NCBI RefSeq assembly: GCF_001648895.1
Contig: NZ_LXUF01000001.1
Span: 1,347,726 to 1,411,725, forward strand
Direction: 5' to 3'
DNA from: Methylovorus sp. MM2
GTDB lineage: Bacteria > Pseudomonadota > Gammaproteobacteria > Burkholderiales > Methylophilaceae
DNA: 64,000 nt
The notes below the pieces were generated by a model that saw nothing but the letters and a program-made list of their open reading frames with translations, did not search any database and had not been told where the DNA came from. This document shows positions 10,198 through 20,326 of the stretch, piece by piece; the stretch's first letter is position 1, and every line of letters begins with the position of its first letter. A program made the position numbers and the translations under genes.

Positions 10198-11850
10198 ATG
10201 ACGACCCCTACAACGCTGCCTACATGGCAAAAACTCGACGCGCATTATCAAGAAGTGTTCCCATTGCATATGCGGGATTTATTCGCAAAAGATAAAAGCC
10301 GCTTCGAGAAGTTCTCACTAGAATCAAACGGATTATTGCTGGATTATTCCAAGCACCGCGTCACCGAGCAAACGCTGTCGTTGCTATTTAAACTAGCACG
10401 CGAAGTAAACATCGAAAGCTGGCGAGACCGCATGTTCTCGGCGGAAAAGATCAACTTCACTGAAAATCGCGCTGTACTTCACTCTGCTTTACGTAATCGC
10501 AGCAATACACCCATCATGCTGGATGGTAAAGATGTCATGCCCGATGTGAATCGCGTATTGGCTCAGATGCGCGACTTTAGCGAGCGCGTACGTAATGGCA
10601 CATGGCGCGGTTACACAGGCAAAAAGATCACGGATATCGTCAATATCGGTATTGGCGGTTCTGACCTTGGCCCTGTCATGGTCTGCGATGCACTGAAGCC
10701 TTATGCAAGCAAAGACCTAAGTGTGCACTTTGTTTCAAACATCGATGGCGCCCACCTGATCCGTGCGCTGGAACAATGTAATCCTGAAACAACACTATTC
10801 ATTGTTGCATCAAAGACATTCACCACTCAAGAAACTATGACTAACGCGCAATCTGCACGTACATGGTTCTTGCAATCAGCAGTTGATCAGGCACATGTGG
10901 CAAAGCATTTCGTTGCTTTATCTACCAATGCAAAAGCTGTCAGTGATTTCGGTATCGATACAGCCAATATGTTCGAATTCTGGGATTGGGTTGGTGGTCG
11001 TTATTCACTGTGGTCAGCGATCGGCCTTTCAATCGCGCTGTATGTTGGCATGGATAATTTTGAAGACCTGCTAGCTGGCGGGCACGAGATGGATAACCAT
11101 TTCAAGACCGCACCATTAGAGAAAAATATGCCTGTGATCATGGCGCTTATCGGTATCTGGTATAACAATTTCTTCCATGTGGATACCAAAGCCATTCTGC
11201 CTTACGATCAAGGCATGGCGCGCTTCCCTGCATACCTGCAACAAGCGGACATGGAAAGCAACGGCAAATTCATCAGTCGTGATGGCGACCGCGTACACCA
11301 CAAAACTGGCGCTGTGGTTTGGGGTGAAGCTGGCACCAATGGGCAGCATGCGTTCTATCAACTGATACATCAAGGCACACAGATCGTCCCTTGCGATTTC
11401 TTGATGCCGATGCAAAGTCACTACCAAGTCGGCAAGAACGGCAATAGTCACCACAAGATATTGCTGGCTAATTTCCTCGCGCAAACGCAATCACTAATGC
11501 TTGGTAAAACAAGTGAGCAAGCACATGCTGAATTAGAAGCACAAGGTTTCTCAGGTGAGGCATTGCAAAAGATATTGCCGCACAAGACATTTGAAGGTAA
11601 CCGCCCTACCACCTCCATATTGTTCGATAAGCTGACCCCTAACACCTTAGGTAAACTGATCGCACTCTACGAACACAAAATATTCGTGCAAGGCATGATC
11701 TGGAACATCAACTCCTTTGATCAATGGGGTGTCGAGTATGGCAAGCAGATCGCTCAGCAGATATTGCCGCAGCTAACATCTACTGGCGATGTCACAGGTT
11801 TCGATAGCTCAACCAATGGCCTGATCAACTACAGCAAACTACATTCATAA
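10198..11850 (+). CDS. pgi: glucose-6-phosphate isomerase
   Basis: Interconverts glucose-6-phosphate and fructose-6-phosphate, linking glycogen to glycolysis and, in this kind of methylotroph, to the ribulose monophosphate cycle (the latter from knowledge of the group). Both family signatures are present: [15 protein letters not shown] near residue 265 and [12 protein letters not shown] near residue 505. The length of 550 aa matches the E. coli enzyme (549). It starts with ATG 45 bases after glgB, and a strong hairpin terminator follows the stop. Confidence 0.97.
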   Translation: MTTPTTLPTWQKLDAHYQEVFPLHMRDLFAKDKSRFEKFSLESNGLLLDYSKHRVTEQTLSLLFKLAREVNIESWRDRMFSAEKINFTENRAVLHSALRNRSNTPIMLDGKDVMPDVNRVLAQMRDFSERVRNGTWRGYTGKKITDIVNIGIGGSDLGPVMVCDALKPYASKDLSVHFVSNIDGAHLIRALEQCNPETTLFIVASKTFTTQETMTNAQSARTWFLQSAVDQAHVAKHFVALSTNAKAVSDFGIDTANMFEFWDWVGGRYSLWSAIGLSIALYVGMDNFEDLLAGGHEMDNHFKTAPLEKNMPVIMALIGIWYNNFFHVDTKAILPYDQGMARFPAYLQQADMESNGKFISRDGDRVHHKTGAVVWGEAGTNGQHAFYQLIHQGTQIVPCDFLMPMQSHYQVGKNGNSHHKILLANFLAQTQSLMLGKTSEQAHAELEAQGFSGEALQKILPHKTFEGNRPTTSILFDKLTPNTLGKLIALYEHKIFVQGMIWNINSFDQWGVEYGKQIAQQILPQLTSTGDVTGFDSSTNGLINYSKLHS

Positions 11851-11868
11851 TCTGCGTAGCAACAAAAC

Positions 11869-11904
11869 AAAACGCCCTTAGACTTAAAATCTAAGGGCGT
11901 TTTT
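11869..11904. terminator. bidirectional Rho-independent terminator between pgi and sppA
   Basis: A perfect 14-bp inverted repeat (AAAACGCCCTTAGA and its complement) surrounds a 7-base loop, with T-runs on both strands. It lies between the convergent genes pgi and sppA and can serve both. Confidence 0.92.
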
Positions 11905-11920
11905 CATTGCGGGGGAAATC

Positions 11921-12877
11921 TTATCGAATATTGATATTGCTACCCAGCAAGGTATTGGTCATGGAGACACCTAAACGCTTGGCAAACTTATCAGCAAAAC
12001 CTTCACGCGTAGTGAAATCAACGATATTGTCTTGCTTGATCACTTCGCGTGCGACATAAGCAGAGCTACCTAGGCCATCAGCCAAGCCCATTTGCACGCT
12101 GGTCTCACCTGTCCAGAAAAGACCACTGAACATCTCTGGTGTTTCTTTTAGGCGATTACCACGGCCCTCACGCACCACAGCAATAAATTGTTGGTGAATC
12201 TGGTCAAGCATCTGCTGAGCGAATTCCTGGTGCTTAGGATTTACTGGTGAGAAAGGATCAAGAATCGCCTTATTCTCACCGGCTGTGAGCAAGCGACGCT
12301 CGACACCAAACTTATCCATTGCTTTAGTAAATCCAAAACCATCCATCAGTACGCCGATAGAACCGACGATACTGGCTTTATCCACGTAGATCTTATCTGC
12401 AGCAACTGCAATGTAATATCCACCTGAAGCACAAATATCTTCCACCACCGCATAAACCGGGATATCCGGATGAAGCTTGCGCTGACGTTTGATCTCATCA
12501 TTGATCAAGCCCGCCTGAACAGGGCTACCACCCGGGCTGTTGATACGCAGGATAATACCTTTCGTACCTTTGCTATCGTAGGCTGACTGCAAGCTATCGA
12601 TAATACTCTCGGCATTCACTTCATCATTCGCGCCAATTACGCCTTCGATATCAATCATCGCGGTATGTTCAAGCTTAGTGCTTGTTTCGTTACTGACCCA
12701 GCCCAAAGCATAAAACAATATTAAGAATAGATAGATAAACCCTAGTGATTTAAAAAATATCCCCCAACGCCTGCGGCGCTTTTGTTCAGCCAGTGAGGCG
12801 AAAGCCAACTTTTCAATGGTTGTACGTTGCCATTCTGATTCTCTTGGGTTTGGCTCGGTGTGATTGTTTTCAGACAT
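11921..12877 (-). CDS. sppA: signal peptide peptidase SppA, short form (S49)
   Basis: Membrane-bound serine protease of family S49 that degrades leftover signal peptides. One N-terminal membrane segment (about 41-61) follows a basic KRRRRW stretch. The nucleophile is Ser151 in ICASGGYY and the general-base lysine is Lys203 in GENKAI. The 52-residue spacing equals that of the short Bacillus-type enzyme (Ser147/Lys199). The length of 318 aa fits the single-domain form, not the 67K E. coli form. It is the last gene of the rluC-HAD-Rieske-sppA cluster, an order common in betaproteobacteria. Confidence 0.93.
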   Translation of the reverse strand: MSENNHTEPNPRESEWQRTTIEKLAFASLAEQKRRRRWGIFFKSLGFIYLFLILFYALGWVSNETSTKLEHTAMIDIEGVIGANDEVNAESIIDSLQSAYDSKGTKGIILRINSPGGSPVQAGLINDEIKRQRKLHPDIPVYAVVEDICASGGYYIAVAADKIYVDKASIVGSIGVLMDGFGFTKAMDKFGVERRLLTAGENKAILDPFSPVNPKHQEFAQQMLDQIHQQFIAVVREGRGNRLKETPEMFSGLFWTGETSVQMGLADGLGSSAYVAREVIKQDNIVDFTTREGFADKFAKRLGVSMTNTLLGSNINIR

Positions 12878-12902
12878 GCTTTTAACTTTCTAATTAAGTT
12901 TT

Positions 12903-13256
12903 CTATAAATCATCAAGACTGATCAAAATCTCATTGTTTCGTTCAACTACTTTGATCGACTTCAGTCGCTTGCCTTTACATGGCCCCATGACACAATAGC
13001 CGTCTGTTGGATTGTAATGCGCGCCATGGGTTGCACAAAGCAGATAGTTTTTTGATAAATCAAAAAAATCCCCTTCATTCCAATCAAGCTCAATCGGCAC
13101 ATGCGCACACTGGTTAATATAGGCATAGACCACCGAGTTATAGCGTACAGCAAAACCGGTGACGAACTCACCTAATTCAGGTAATTCAAATCGCAAACCA
13201 TGCGATTTCTCAACCAGCGCATCACTCTGGCAAATCAAGCGTTCATTACTAGCCAT
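12903..13256 (-). CDS. Rieske [2Fe-2S] ferredoxin-like protein
   Basis: A small soluble Rieske protein of 117 aa. The cluster ligands are visible as Cys-x-His in QCAHVP and Cys-x2-His in CATHGAHYN, the classic two-Cys two-His pattern, followed by a glycine/proline turn in CVMGPCKGKRLK. There is no membrane segment, so it is not the bc1-complex Rieske subunit; dioxygenase ferredoxin or nitrite-reductase small-subunit relatives fit better. Its first 22 bases overlap the end of the upstream HAD gene. The redox partner is unknown. Confidence 0.88.
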   Translation of the reverse strand: MASNERLICQSDALVEKSHGLRFELPELGEFVTGFAVRYNSVVYAYINQCAHVPIELDWNEGDFFDLSKNYLLCATHGAHYNPTDGYCVMGPCKGKRLKSIKVVERNNEILISLDDL

Positions 13257-13897
13257 TGGTTCAGCTTAGAAAACGCATCAAAATGTGCCAAAGGCTTGTG
13301 TGGTAATAGATTACTTAGCGGATGCGCGCCGTAGCTCACCCCAAGGCTCGCCACATTGGCATTACTTGCCATTTGCAGGTCAAAACTGGTGTCACCTACC
13401 ATTAAGGTACGTTCTGGCTTGGCATCAAGCTCATCCATCAACTCAAGAATCATTTGCGGATGAGGTTTGGAATAGCATTCATCGACACATCGTGTTGCAC
13501 CAAAATGTTTGCCTAAACCACTATTTTGCAATGCACGATTTAACCCGTTACGCCCTTTGCCTGTGGCAACCGCGAGCTTGAAGCCATTAGCATCTAAAGT
13601 TTGTATAGATTCCAATACGCCATCAAATAAAGGGATGTTGTTCTCACCGATGTTGTAGTGAAAATTATAGCGAGCCGCCATCTGCTGAATCTGCTCGTAT
13701 GGTATATCTTGGCCAAACAAACTAACCAGCGCTTCACGCAAGCCCAAGCCAATAATGCTGCTAGCAGCTTCTTGCCCTGGATCAGGTAGCCCGACCTCTA
13801 AACTTGCAGCACGTATCGCGTTTACAATAAGTTGGGTTGAATTAGCAAGGGTGCCATCCCAATCGAAGATAATTAGATCAAACTGCTTAGACTTCAT
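13235..13897 (-). CDS. HAD-IA family phosphatase (phosphoglycolate phosphatase-like)
   Basis: A haloacid-dehalogenase-superfamily hydrolase of 220 aa. Motif I is FDWDGTLANS (Asp12 and Asp14), motif II is the ATGKG segment, motif III lysine is in YSKPHPQM, and motif IV is VGDTSFD. The substrate is not determined. Its ATG overlaps the rluC stop as ATGA, indicating translational coupling. A second, clearly different HAD phosphatase (gph) lies at 40509-41156, so this one is probably not the main phosphoglycolate phosphatase. Confidence 0.87.
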   Translation of the reverse strand: MKSKQFDLIIFDWDGTLANSTQLIVNAIRAASLEVGLPDPGQEAASSIIGLGLREALVSLFGQDIPYEQIQQMAARYNFHYNIGENNIPLFDGVLESIQTLDANGFKLAVATGKGRNGLNRALQNSGLGKHFGATRCVDECYSKPHPQMILELMDELDAKPERTLMVGDTSFDLQMASNANVASLGVSYGAHPLSNLLPHKPLAHFDAFSKLNQWLVMNA

Positions 13898-14877
13898 TTT
13901 TGAATCATTTCTTTCTCTAAAATCTTTAAGAACTTCTCTAACTCGGCCGGCAATGGCGCAACCAATTTAAGTTTGTCACCTGATAGAGGATGTCGAATAC
14001 CCGTAGTCTCAGAATGCAGAAACATGCGTTTAAGGCCACGTTTCTGCAAAGACTTATTAAACGCAAAGTCGCCATACTTATCATCACCCGCGATAGGAAA
14101 ACCCAAATGCGCTAGCTGCACACGTAACTGGTGAGTACGCCCGGTAATCAATTGCGCCTCTAAAAGAGTGAATTCTCCATAACGTTTGCGTAGATGGAAT
14201 ATGGTTTCAGACTCCTGTCCATCTTCTTGAACTGAAACGCGGCGTTCACCACTAGGTAAAACATACTTATGTAGTGGCAAGACCACCTTTTTCTTTTTTT
14301 CCGTCCAATCACCGCTCACAAGCATCAAGTAACGTTTATCCATATAATTACTGCGCATCGCTTCATGCAGCGCAACTAATGCGCTACGTTTTTTGGCCAG
14401 CATCAATACACCAGAGGTTTCCCTATCCAGCCTATGCACTAACTCAAGGAATTTAGCTTGCGGGCGTTCAAGGCGAAGTTGCTCGATCACACCAAGACTG
14501 ATGCCACTACCCCCGTGTACTGCAAAACCCGCAGGTTTATCGATCACCAACATAGCATCATCTTCAAAGACGATCGATTGTTCGAACTTTGCCGTGACTG
14601 GTTTTTTGTGAGGTGATACTTCTTGTTGCTGGCTTGTTCTAATCGGTGGCACACGGACGACATCATCCATCAAAAGTCGGTAAGTTGCATCGATACGCTT
14701 CTTATTAACCCTAACTTCGCCACTACGCAATATTCGATAGATATGGCTTTTAGGCACGCCTTTCAAGGTTTTGCTTAAAAAGTTGTCGATCCGCTGTCCC
14801 GCACTGCCTTCATCTACCGTTAAAAGGGCTGAGCTAGACTCACTAATTACATCACTTGTTTTGCTTAAATTTTCCAT
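13894..14877 (-). CDS. rluC: 23S rRNA pseudouridine(955/2504/2580) synthase
   Basis: RluA-family pseudouridine synthase. An N-terminal S4 RNA-binding domain (about 27-75) precedes the catalytic domain, with the catalytic aspartate Asp151 in HRLDRETSG and the downstream RTHQLRVQ segment. The frame can be extended to a TTG at 14928, but that has no ribosome binding site. The ATG at 14877 follows an AGGCGAG site and gives 327 aa, close to E. coli RluC (319). It is divergent from the RNase E gene, the same neighbour as in E. coli. The first gene of a coupled four-gene run. Confidence 0.93.
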   Translation of the reverse strand: MENLSKTSDVISESSSALLTVDEGSAGQRIDNFLSKTLKGVPKSHIYRILRSGEVRVNKKRIDATYRLLMDDVVRVPPIRTSQQQEVSPHKKPVTAKFEQSIVFEDDAMLVIDKPAGFAVHGGSGISLGVIEQLRLERPQAKFLELVHRLDRETSGVLMLAKKRSALVALHEAMRSNYMDKRYLMLVSGDWTEKKKKVVLPLHKYVLPSGERRVSVQEDGQESETIFHLRKRYGEFTLLEAQLITGRTHQLRVQLAHLGFPIAGDDKYGDFAFNKSLQKRGLKRMFLHSETTGIRHPLSGDKLKLVAPLPAELEKFLKILEKEMIQK

Positions 14878-14939
14878 CTCGCCTATACTACGTAAACCTT
14901 GAAGTAAATGCGCTAAGCGCTTCTTCAAGATGAATTAAT

Positions 14940-15443
14940 CTTTAATTAACAAATACCTTGGTTAACTCGCTCGCCAAATAAAATTAAGTAGCGATTTTGC
15001 AACAAATTAATTGCGCTCAAGCCGCTGCACACCAGAATTACTAATGTAAAGCGCGGCCCGGATTTGCTGGAACTAATGAATTTTAGCCGATAATGACGGC
15101 TAACCCGAGATAGAATTAACATACAGAAGCTAAACCAGACAGTTACCGAAAGAATTCGCTAACAAATTCAATCTGATACAGATAACTTAGGTATCTGAAA
15201 TCTTTTTCTACGACGCATCTAAATTGATAGCCTCGTCACTAAATGAATAAAGATGAGAACGGCTGAATAGCCTGCGTTTACTAAATCTTCTCCACGTTCG
15301 TTCTGCTCAGCAGTGAAATGAACCTTAGTATTACCTCGTTGATATTAAGGCATCAGCCTGCACCATGACACCAGCCATTCTCTGCCTGTCGCCTAGACCA
15401 CAAGGCTCGGTCTGCAAGCCCGCTATGAGCGCGGGAGTTATAA
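14940..15443 (+). promoter_or_regulatory. long structured leader / promoter region of rne
   Basis: About 500 bases without a gene separate rluC from rne. Close to the start codon are two short hairpins: AGACC/GGTCT (15395-15413) and CCCGC/GCGGG (15419-15435). The right arm of the second contains part of the only plausible ribosome binding site, GGGAG at 15433-15437. In E. coli the rne leader hairpins mediate RNase E autoregulation. The layout here is compatible with a similar scheme, but that is inference. No confident -35/-10 pair was identified. Confidence 0.5.
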
Positions 15444-18068
15444 ATGAAACGCATGCTATTTAATGCGACGCAGTCTGAAGAATTACGCGTCGCAATCGTT
15501 GATGGACAAAAACTGATCGACCTCGATATTGAGTCTGCTGGTAAAGAGCAGCGCAAAAGCAATATCTATAAAGGCATCATCACTCGCATCGAACCTTCCC
15601 TAGAAGCCGCTTTTGTAAACTACGGCACAGACAGACACGGTTTCCTACCTTTTAAAGAAGTCGCCCGCAGTTACTTTCAAGGCGATGTAGATGCAGGCCG
15701 TGCTCGCATTCAAGACGTGCTTAAAGAAGGTCAAGAGCTCATCGTTCAGGTGGATAAAGATGAGCGTGGCAACAAAGGTGCTGCACTCACTACATTTATC
15801 TCACTTGCTGGCCGCTATCTCGTATTGATGCCGAATAACCCACGTGGTGGCGGTGTATCACGCCGCATTGAGGGTGAAGACCGTAACGAGTTGCGCGACA
15901 TCATGGCTCAGCTTGAAGTCCCGAACGGTATGAGCATCATTGCCCGTACCGCAGGTATTGGCCGTACGCTTGAAGAGCTACTATGGGACATGAACTACCT
16001 GCTGCAATTGTGGACAGCCATTGAAGGCGCATCCACCATGCAAAGTGGCCCTTTCCTGATCTATCAGGAAGGCAGCTTGGTTATCCGCGCTATTCGCGAC
16101 TATTTCCAACCAGATATCGGCGAGATTCTGATCGATACACCTGACATCTATGAACAGGCAGTACAGTTCATGAATCACGTGATGCCAGGCAATGTATCTC
16201 GCGTGAAACTTTACCATGACGAGATTCCATTATTCTCACGCTTCCAGATCGAACATCAGATCGAGACAGCATTCTCACGTGAAGTACGCTTGCCATCTGG
16301 CGGCGCGATCGTGATCGACCACACCGAAGCCTTGGTTTCAGTGGACGTTAACTCAGGCCGCTCCACCAAGGGCAGCGATATCGAACATACCGCTTTCAAC
16401 ACCAACCTTGAAGCAGCAGAGGAAGTTGCACGTCAACTACGCTTGCGTGACTTGGGTGGCTTGGTTGTTATCGACTTTATTGATATGGAAAACCAGCGTA
16501 ATCAGCGTGAAGTTGAGAACCGTTTACGTGATGCCTTGCATTATGATCGTGCGCGCGTACAAACAGGCAAGATTTCACGTTTTGGCCTATTAGAGCTTTC
16601 ACGCCAACGTTTACGCCCTAGCCTTGGTGAGTCGAACCACATTCCATGTCCTCGTTGCCACGGCACAGGCCATATTCGTGGTATTGAATCTACCGCCCTC
16701 CATATCTTGCGTATTACACAAGAAGAGGCGATGAAAGAGAACAGCGCGATCATTCAGGTACAACTACCTGTTGAGGCTGCCACATTCCTCTTGAATGAAA
16801 AACGTGCTGAGATCCATAAGATCGAGCAACGCATGGGTGTACAAGTTGTATTGATCCCAAACATTCATCTTGAAACACCGAACTACAATATTGCGCGTAT
16901 TCGCAGCGACGATGTGTCTGAAGATACAACCCGTGCAAGCTACGAAATGGTTGAACTTCCAAGTGAGAGTGAAGATGCAGCTGGCACCAAGCAAGAAGTA
17001 AAAGCTGTACGTGTAGAGGCTGCTGTTAAAGGTATTACGCCTGCATCCCCTGCCCCGATCTCTGTTGTTACGCCTGAGAAGAAAGCATCGCTATTTAACC
17101 GTATTAAGACTTGGTTCGGTAGCATCAATCCTGAAAAAGAAGAAGCCGCGCCTGAAAGCAATAGACCGCGTGAAGGTAACCGCAATAATAATCGCAACCG
17201 CAATCGCAATCGTAATGGGCGTGATCGCAACGAGCGTAGCGGCAATAATGAGCGCAATGTGAATGCAGCTGAGCGTAATGATGGTGAGCGTAATACTAAC
17301 CAGAATCGCAATAACAATGAGCAACGCAACAACCGCCCTCAAGAGCCTCGTGCACAGCAAAATACTCAGCCGCGCCAAGAAAGAGCTCCTGATCGCGAAA
17401 AACCTCAGCAGAACCCTAATCAACAAAATGCAAACAATGTTGAAGCAACTGGTGAGCAACCTCAACGTAGTGGTCGCCGTGGTCGCAATGGTCGTCGAGA
17501 TCGTAATCGCAGCAACGAGCCGCGTGAAGGACAAGCAGTTGCTGGTGAGAATAATCTGCAACAGGCTCAGCCATTTGTAGAAAATAGCATCGAGGCCCCT
17601 AAAGCTGAGATAGTGAAATCTGTTGCTGCAGATGTAGTCATCGAGCATGCACAAACAGCATCTGAAAAGCCAAATGCCGTTGAACCACAGAAAAAGCCAA
17701 GGCACACTGAGCCAAAGGCAGAGAAAGCGGAAATAGCCAAACCAGCAGTTGCGAAATCTGAGCTGGTACAAGTTGAAACTGCTGCGCAACCTGCTGTAGC
17801 AAATGAAACAGCGACTGCCACTGCAGAAAAATCTGAGAAGAAGCCTCGTGCACCGCGTCGCCGTAAACCAGAGGCACAGGCAAAACCTGTTGATTTGGCA
17901 GCGAGTGGTTTGCAATTGGTAGAAACCAAGGCTGAATCTGCAAAATCGACTGGCGCACCTGAACCTGTAGCACCAAAGGCGCAAAATAAACCAGCTGCAT
18001 GGCAGCAGAAGAAATCTGCTGAAAATACAAAGGCTGAGCCTTTAGTGATGGTTGAAACGCAGAAGTAG
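15444..18068 (+). CDS. rne: ribonuclease E
   Basis: Endoribonuclease that starts mRNA decay and processes rRNA and tRNA precursors, and scaffolds the degradosome. An S1 RNA-binding domain (about 38-125) is followed by the 5'-sensor and DNase-I-like catalytic domain with metal ligands Asp301 (VSVDVNSG) and Asp344 (VVIDFIDM), 43 residues apart as in E. coli (303/346). The zinc-link is CPRC (Cys402, Cys405). The C-terminal half from about residue 540 is unstructured: first an Asn/Arg-rich RNA-binding stretch with RN repeats, then an Ala/Lys/Glu-rich tail. The presence of this tail separates RNase E from RNase G. The ATG follows GGGAG. Confidence 0.97.
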   Translation: MKRMLFNATQSEELRVAIVDGQKLIDLDIESAGKEQRKSNIYKGIITRIEPSLEAAFVNYGTDRHGFLPFKEVARSYFQGDVDAGRARIQDVLKEGQELIVQVDKDERGNKGAALTTFISLAGRYLVLMPNNPRGGGVSRRIEGEDRNELRDIMAQLEVPNGMSIIARTAGIGRTLEELLWDMNYLLQLWTAIEGASTMQSGPFLIYQEGSLVIRAIRDYFQPDIGEILIDTPDIYEQAVQFMNHVMPGNVSRVKLYHDEIPLFSRFQIEHQIETAFSREVRLPSGGAIVIDHTEALVSVDVNSGRSTKGSDIEHTAFNTNLEAAEEVARQLRLRDLGGLVVIDFIDMENQRNQREVENRLRDALHYDRARVQTGKISRFGLLELSRQRLRPSLGESNHIPCPRCHGTGHIRGIESTALHILRITQEEAMKENSAIIQVQLPVEAATFLLNEKRAEIHKIEQRMGVQVVLIPNIHLETPNYNIARIRSDDVSEDTTRASYEMVELPSESEDAAGTKQEVKAVRVEAAVKGITPASPAPISVVTPEKKASLFNRIKTWFGSINPEKEEAAPESNRPREGNRNNNRNRNRNRNGRDRNERSGNNERNVNAAERNDGERNTNQNRNNNEQRNNRPQEPRAQQNTQPRQERAPDREKPQQNPNQQNANNVEATGEQPQRSGRRGRNGRRDRNRSNEPREGQAVAGENNLQQAQPFVENSIEAPKAEIVKSVAADVVIEHAQTASEKPNAVEPQKKPRHTEPKAEKAEIAKPAVAKSELVQVETAAQPAVANETATATAEKSEKKPRAPRRRKPEAQAKPVDLAASGLQLVETKAESAKSTGAPEPVAPKAQNKPAAWQQKKSAENTKAEPLVMVETQK

Positions 18069-18094
18069 TTTTAAAAGTATCACTTAGCTAGAGT

Positions 18095-18125
18095 AAAAAA
18101 AGCCCCGTCATCGGGGCTTTTTTTA
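18095..18125. terminator. bidirectional terminator between rne and uvrB
   Basis: Stem AGCCCCG/CGGGGCT with a 4-base loop, flanked by A-run and T-run on the two sides so that it works in both directions. It lies between the convergent genes rne and uvrB. Confidence 0.93.
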
Positions 18126-18140
18126 TTGGGACATATAGAC

Positions 18141-20189
18141 CTAATTAGGATTACCCGGCATCTCATCCGGAATAGCTGCCCCATAGAATTTAGCTTTGAG
18201 TTTTTTAAGCTGATCACGAAAATCAGCAGCTTTTTCAAATTCCAGATTCTGCGCGGCGTCATGCATGGATTTATCAAGACGCTTGATCTCTTTAAGTATC
18301 TGCTTCTCGCTAAGCGCTTCGTAGCTGGCTTGATCTTGCGCCGCTTGCCGCTCACGCTTGGCGTCGTCTTTATCATAAACACCATCGATGATATCTTTAA
18401 TACGTTTGGTAACACCTCTAGGAACGATGCCATTTGCTTCATTGAATGCCATTTGCTTGATACGTCGCCGCGTTGTCTCATCCATCGCGGCTTTCATTGA
18501 TCGGGTAATTCTATTTGCATAGAAAATCACCTTACCATTTAAGTTACGAGCAGCTCGACCAGAGGTTTGGATCAATGAGCGCTCTGAACGCAAGAAACCT
18601 TCCTTATCCGCATCCAGCACTGCCACTAAAGAAACCTCTGGGATATCCAACCCTTCACGTAGCAGGTTGATACCGACTAATACGTCGAACTCGCCCAATC
18701 GTAGATCGCGAATAATCTCAACCCGCTCTACTGTGTCGATATCAGAATGCAAATAGCGCACTTTAACGCCATGCTCTGATAGGTAATCGGTCAAATCTTC
18801 TGCCATACGTTTCGTTAACGTGGTAGCTAGAACACGCTCACCAACCTCTACTCGCAATTTGATTTCTGAAAGCAAATCATCGACCTGCGTATCAGCAGGC
18901 TTCACGGTGATCTCAGGGTCAATCAACCCAGTTGGCCTTGCGACCTGCTCAACAATCTGCTGAGTGTGGGTAGCTTCGTAATCTGCAGGTGTAGCAGAGA
19001 CGAATACGCATTGCCTCATCACCTTCTCAAACTCTTCAAATTTGAGCGGGCGGTTATCTAATGCGGATGGTAAACGGAAACCGTAATCTACAAGGTTTTC
19101 CTTACGCGCCCTATCCCCTTTATACATCCCGCCCACTTGAGGGACAGTGACATGACTTTCATCAATGATCATCAATGCGTTTTTGGGTAAGTAATCTATC
19201 AATGTCGGTGGCGGATCACCAGGGTTACGCCCAGACAGATGGCGCGAGTAATTCTCGATGCCTTTGCAAAAGCCGATCTCATTGAGCATTTCCAGATCAA
19301 AACGCGTCCGTTGCTCAATGCGTTGTGCTTCCACCAATTTTTGGTCTTTAATAAAGAAATCTACGCGGTCACGCAACTCAGCCTTAATCTTCTCCATCGC
19401 CCGTATCGTAGTTTCACGCGGGGTAACATAATGGCTAGAAGGATAAACGGTATAGCGTGGAATCTTCTGGAATATCTGCCCGGTCAAGGGGTCAAACATG
19501 GTCAATGACTCGACTTCATCGTCAAACATCGAGATGCGGATAGCAGTCTCTGAGTTTTCCGCTGGAAACACATCAATCACATCGCCGCGAACCCTGAATG
19601 TCCCCCGGCTAAAATCAAAATCGTTCCGGTCATACTGCATGCCGACAAGGCGCTGAATAATGTCTCGCTGCTCTGCTTTTTCACCTTGGGTCAGGTGCAA
19701 TACCATGCCATGATAGTCTACGGGGTCGCCAATACCGTAAATCGCAGATACGGTCGCTACAATGATGCTGTCTTCACGCTCTAATAGTGCTTTGGTCGCA
19801 GAAAGACGCATCTGCTCGATATGCTCATTGATGCTCGAATCTTTTTCGATAAAAAGATCGCGCGATGGCACATAAGCCTCAGGCTGATAGTAATCATAAT
19901 AAGAAACGAAATATTCAACCGAGTTATGCGGGAAAAACTCTCGAAATTCCGAATACAACTGAGCAGCCAAGGTCTTGTTCGGCGCCATGACAATTGCCGG
20001 TCTGCCGATACGGGCAATCACATTGGCCATGGTAAAGGTCTTACCTGAGCCAGTCACACCAAGCAGGGTTTGATATTTCATCCCCTCTTCAATGCCTTGC
20101 GTTAATTTATCAATGGCTTGTGGCTGGTCGCCTGCTGGAGGAAATGGCTGGTAAAGCTTATAAAGACTACCGGGGAAAGTAACAATCAC
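18141..20189 (-). CDS. uvrB: excinuclease ABC subunit B
   Basis: Damage-verifying helicase-like subunit of nucleotide excision repair, loaded by UvrA and needed for UvrC incision. Walker A is GVTGSGKT (44-51). The beta-hairpin that clamps DNA is in [12 protein letters not shown], and helicase motif VI is [11 protein letters not shown]-terminal UVR motif for UvrC contact (about 635-667) contains [16 protein letters not shown]. The length of 682 aa is normal. The start is GTG with an AAAGG site upstream. No CTG-N10-CAG SOS box was recognised in the 137 bases upstream. Confidence 0.97.
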   Translation of the reverse strand: MIVTFPGSLYKLYQPFPPAGDQPQAIDKLTQGIEEGMKYQTLLGVTGSGKTFTMANVIARIGRPAIVMAPNKTLAAQLYSEFREFFPHNSVEYFVSYYDYYQPEAYVPSRDLFIEKDSSINEHIEQMRLSATKALLEREDSIIVATVSAIYGIGDPVDYHGMVLHLTQGEKAEQRDIIQRLVGMQYDRNDFDFSRGTFRVRGDVIDVFPAENSETAIRISMFDDEVESLTMFDPLTGQIFQKIPRYTVYPSSHYVTPRETTIRAMEKIKAELRDRVDFFIKDQKLVEAQRIEQRTRFDLEMLNEIGFCKGIENYSRHLSGRNPGDPPPTLIDYLPKNALMIIDESHVTVPQVGGMYKGDRARKENLVDYGFRLPSALDNRPLKFEEFEKVMRQCVFVSATPADYEATHTQQIVEQVARPTGLIDPEITVKPADTQVDDLLSEIKLRVEVGERVLATTLTKRMAEDLTDYLSEHGVKVRYLHSDIDTVERVEIIRDLRLGEFDVLVGINLLREGLDIPEVSLVAVLDADKEGFLRSERSLIQTSGRAARNLNGKVIFYANRITRSMKAAMDETTRRRIKQMAFNEANGIVPRGVTKRIKDIIDGVYDKDDAKRERQAAQDQASYEALSEKQILKEIKRLDKSMHDAAQNLEFEKAADFRDQLKKLKAKFYGAAIPDEMPGNPN

Positions 20190-20326
20190 TATTTCATATA
20201 CCTTTGCTGAATCAGTTTATTCTAACAGGGTAAAGCCAGAACTTTATGCACTATTTCAAGTCTTTATCTATACGATATAAGCAGCACACGGGATCATCAT
20301 TCATAGACAGCAGGGAGCGTTAAAAG

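Noticed and set aside
17091-17984. 297-codon minus-strand frame opposite rne
   Set aside because: It is a shadow of the low-complexity Asn/Arg- and Ala/Lys-rich tail of RNase E; its protein is a Cys/Leu/Phe artefact.
20190-20326. SOS box upstream of uvrB
   Set aside because: No CTG-N10-CAG palindrome was recognised between uvrB and the protease gene.
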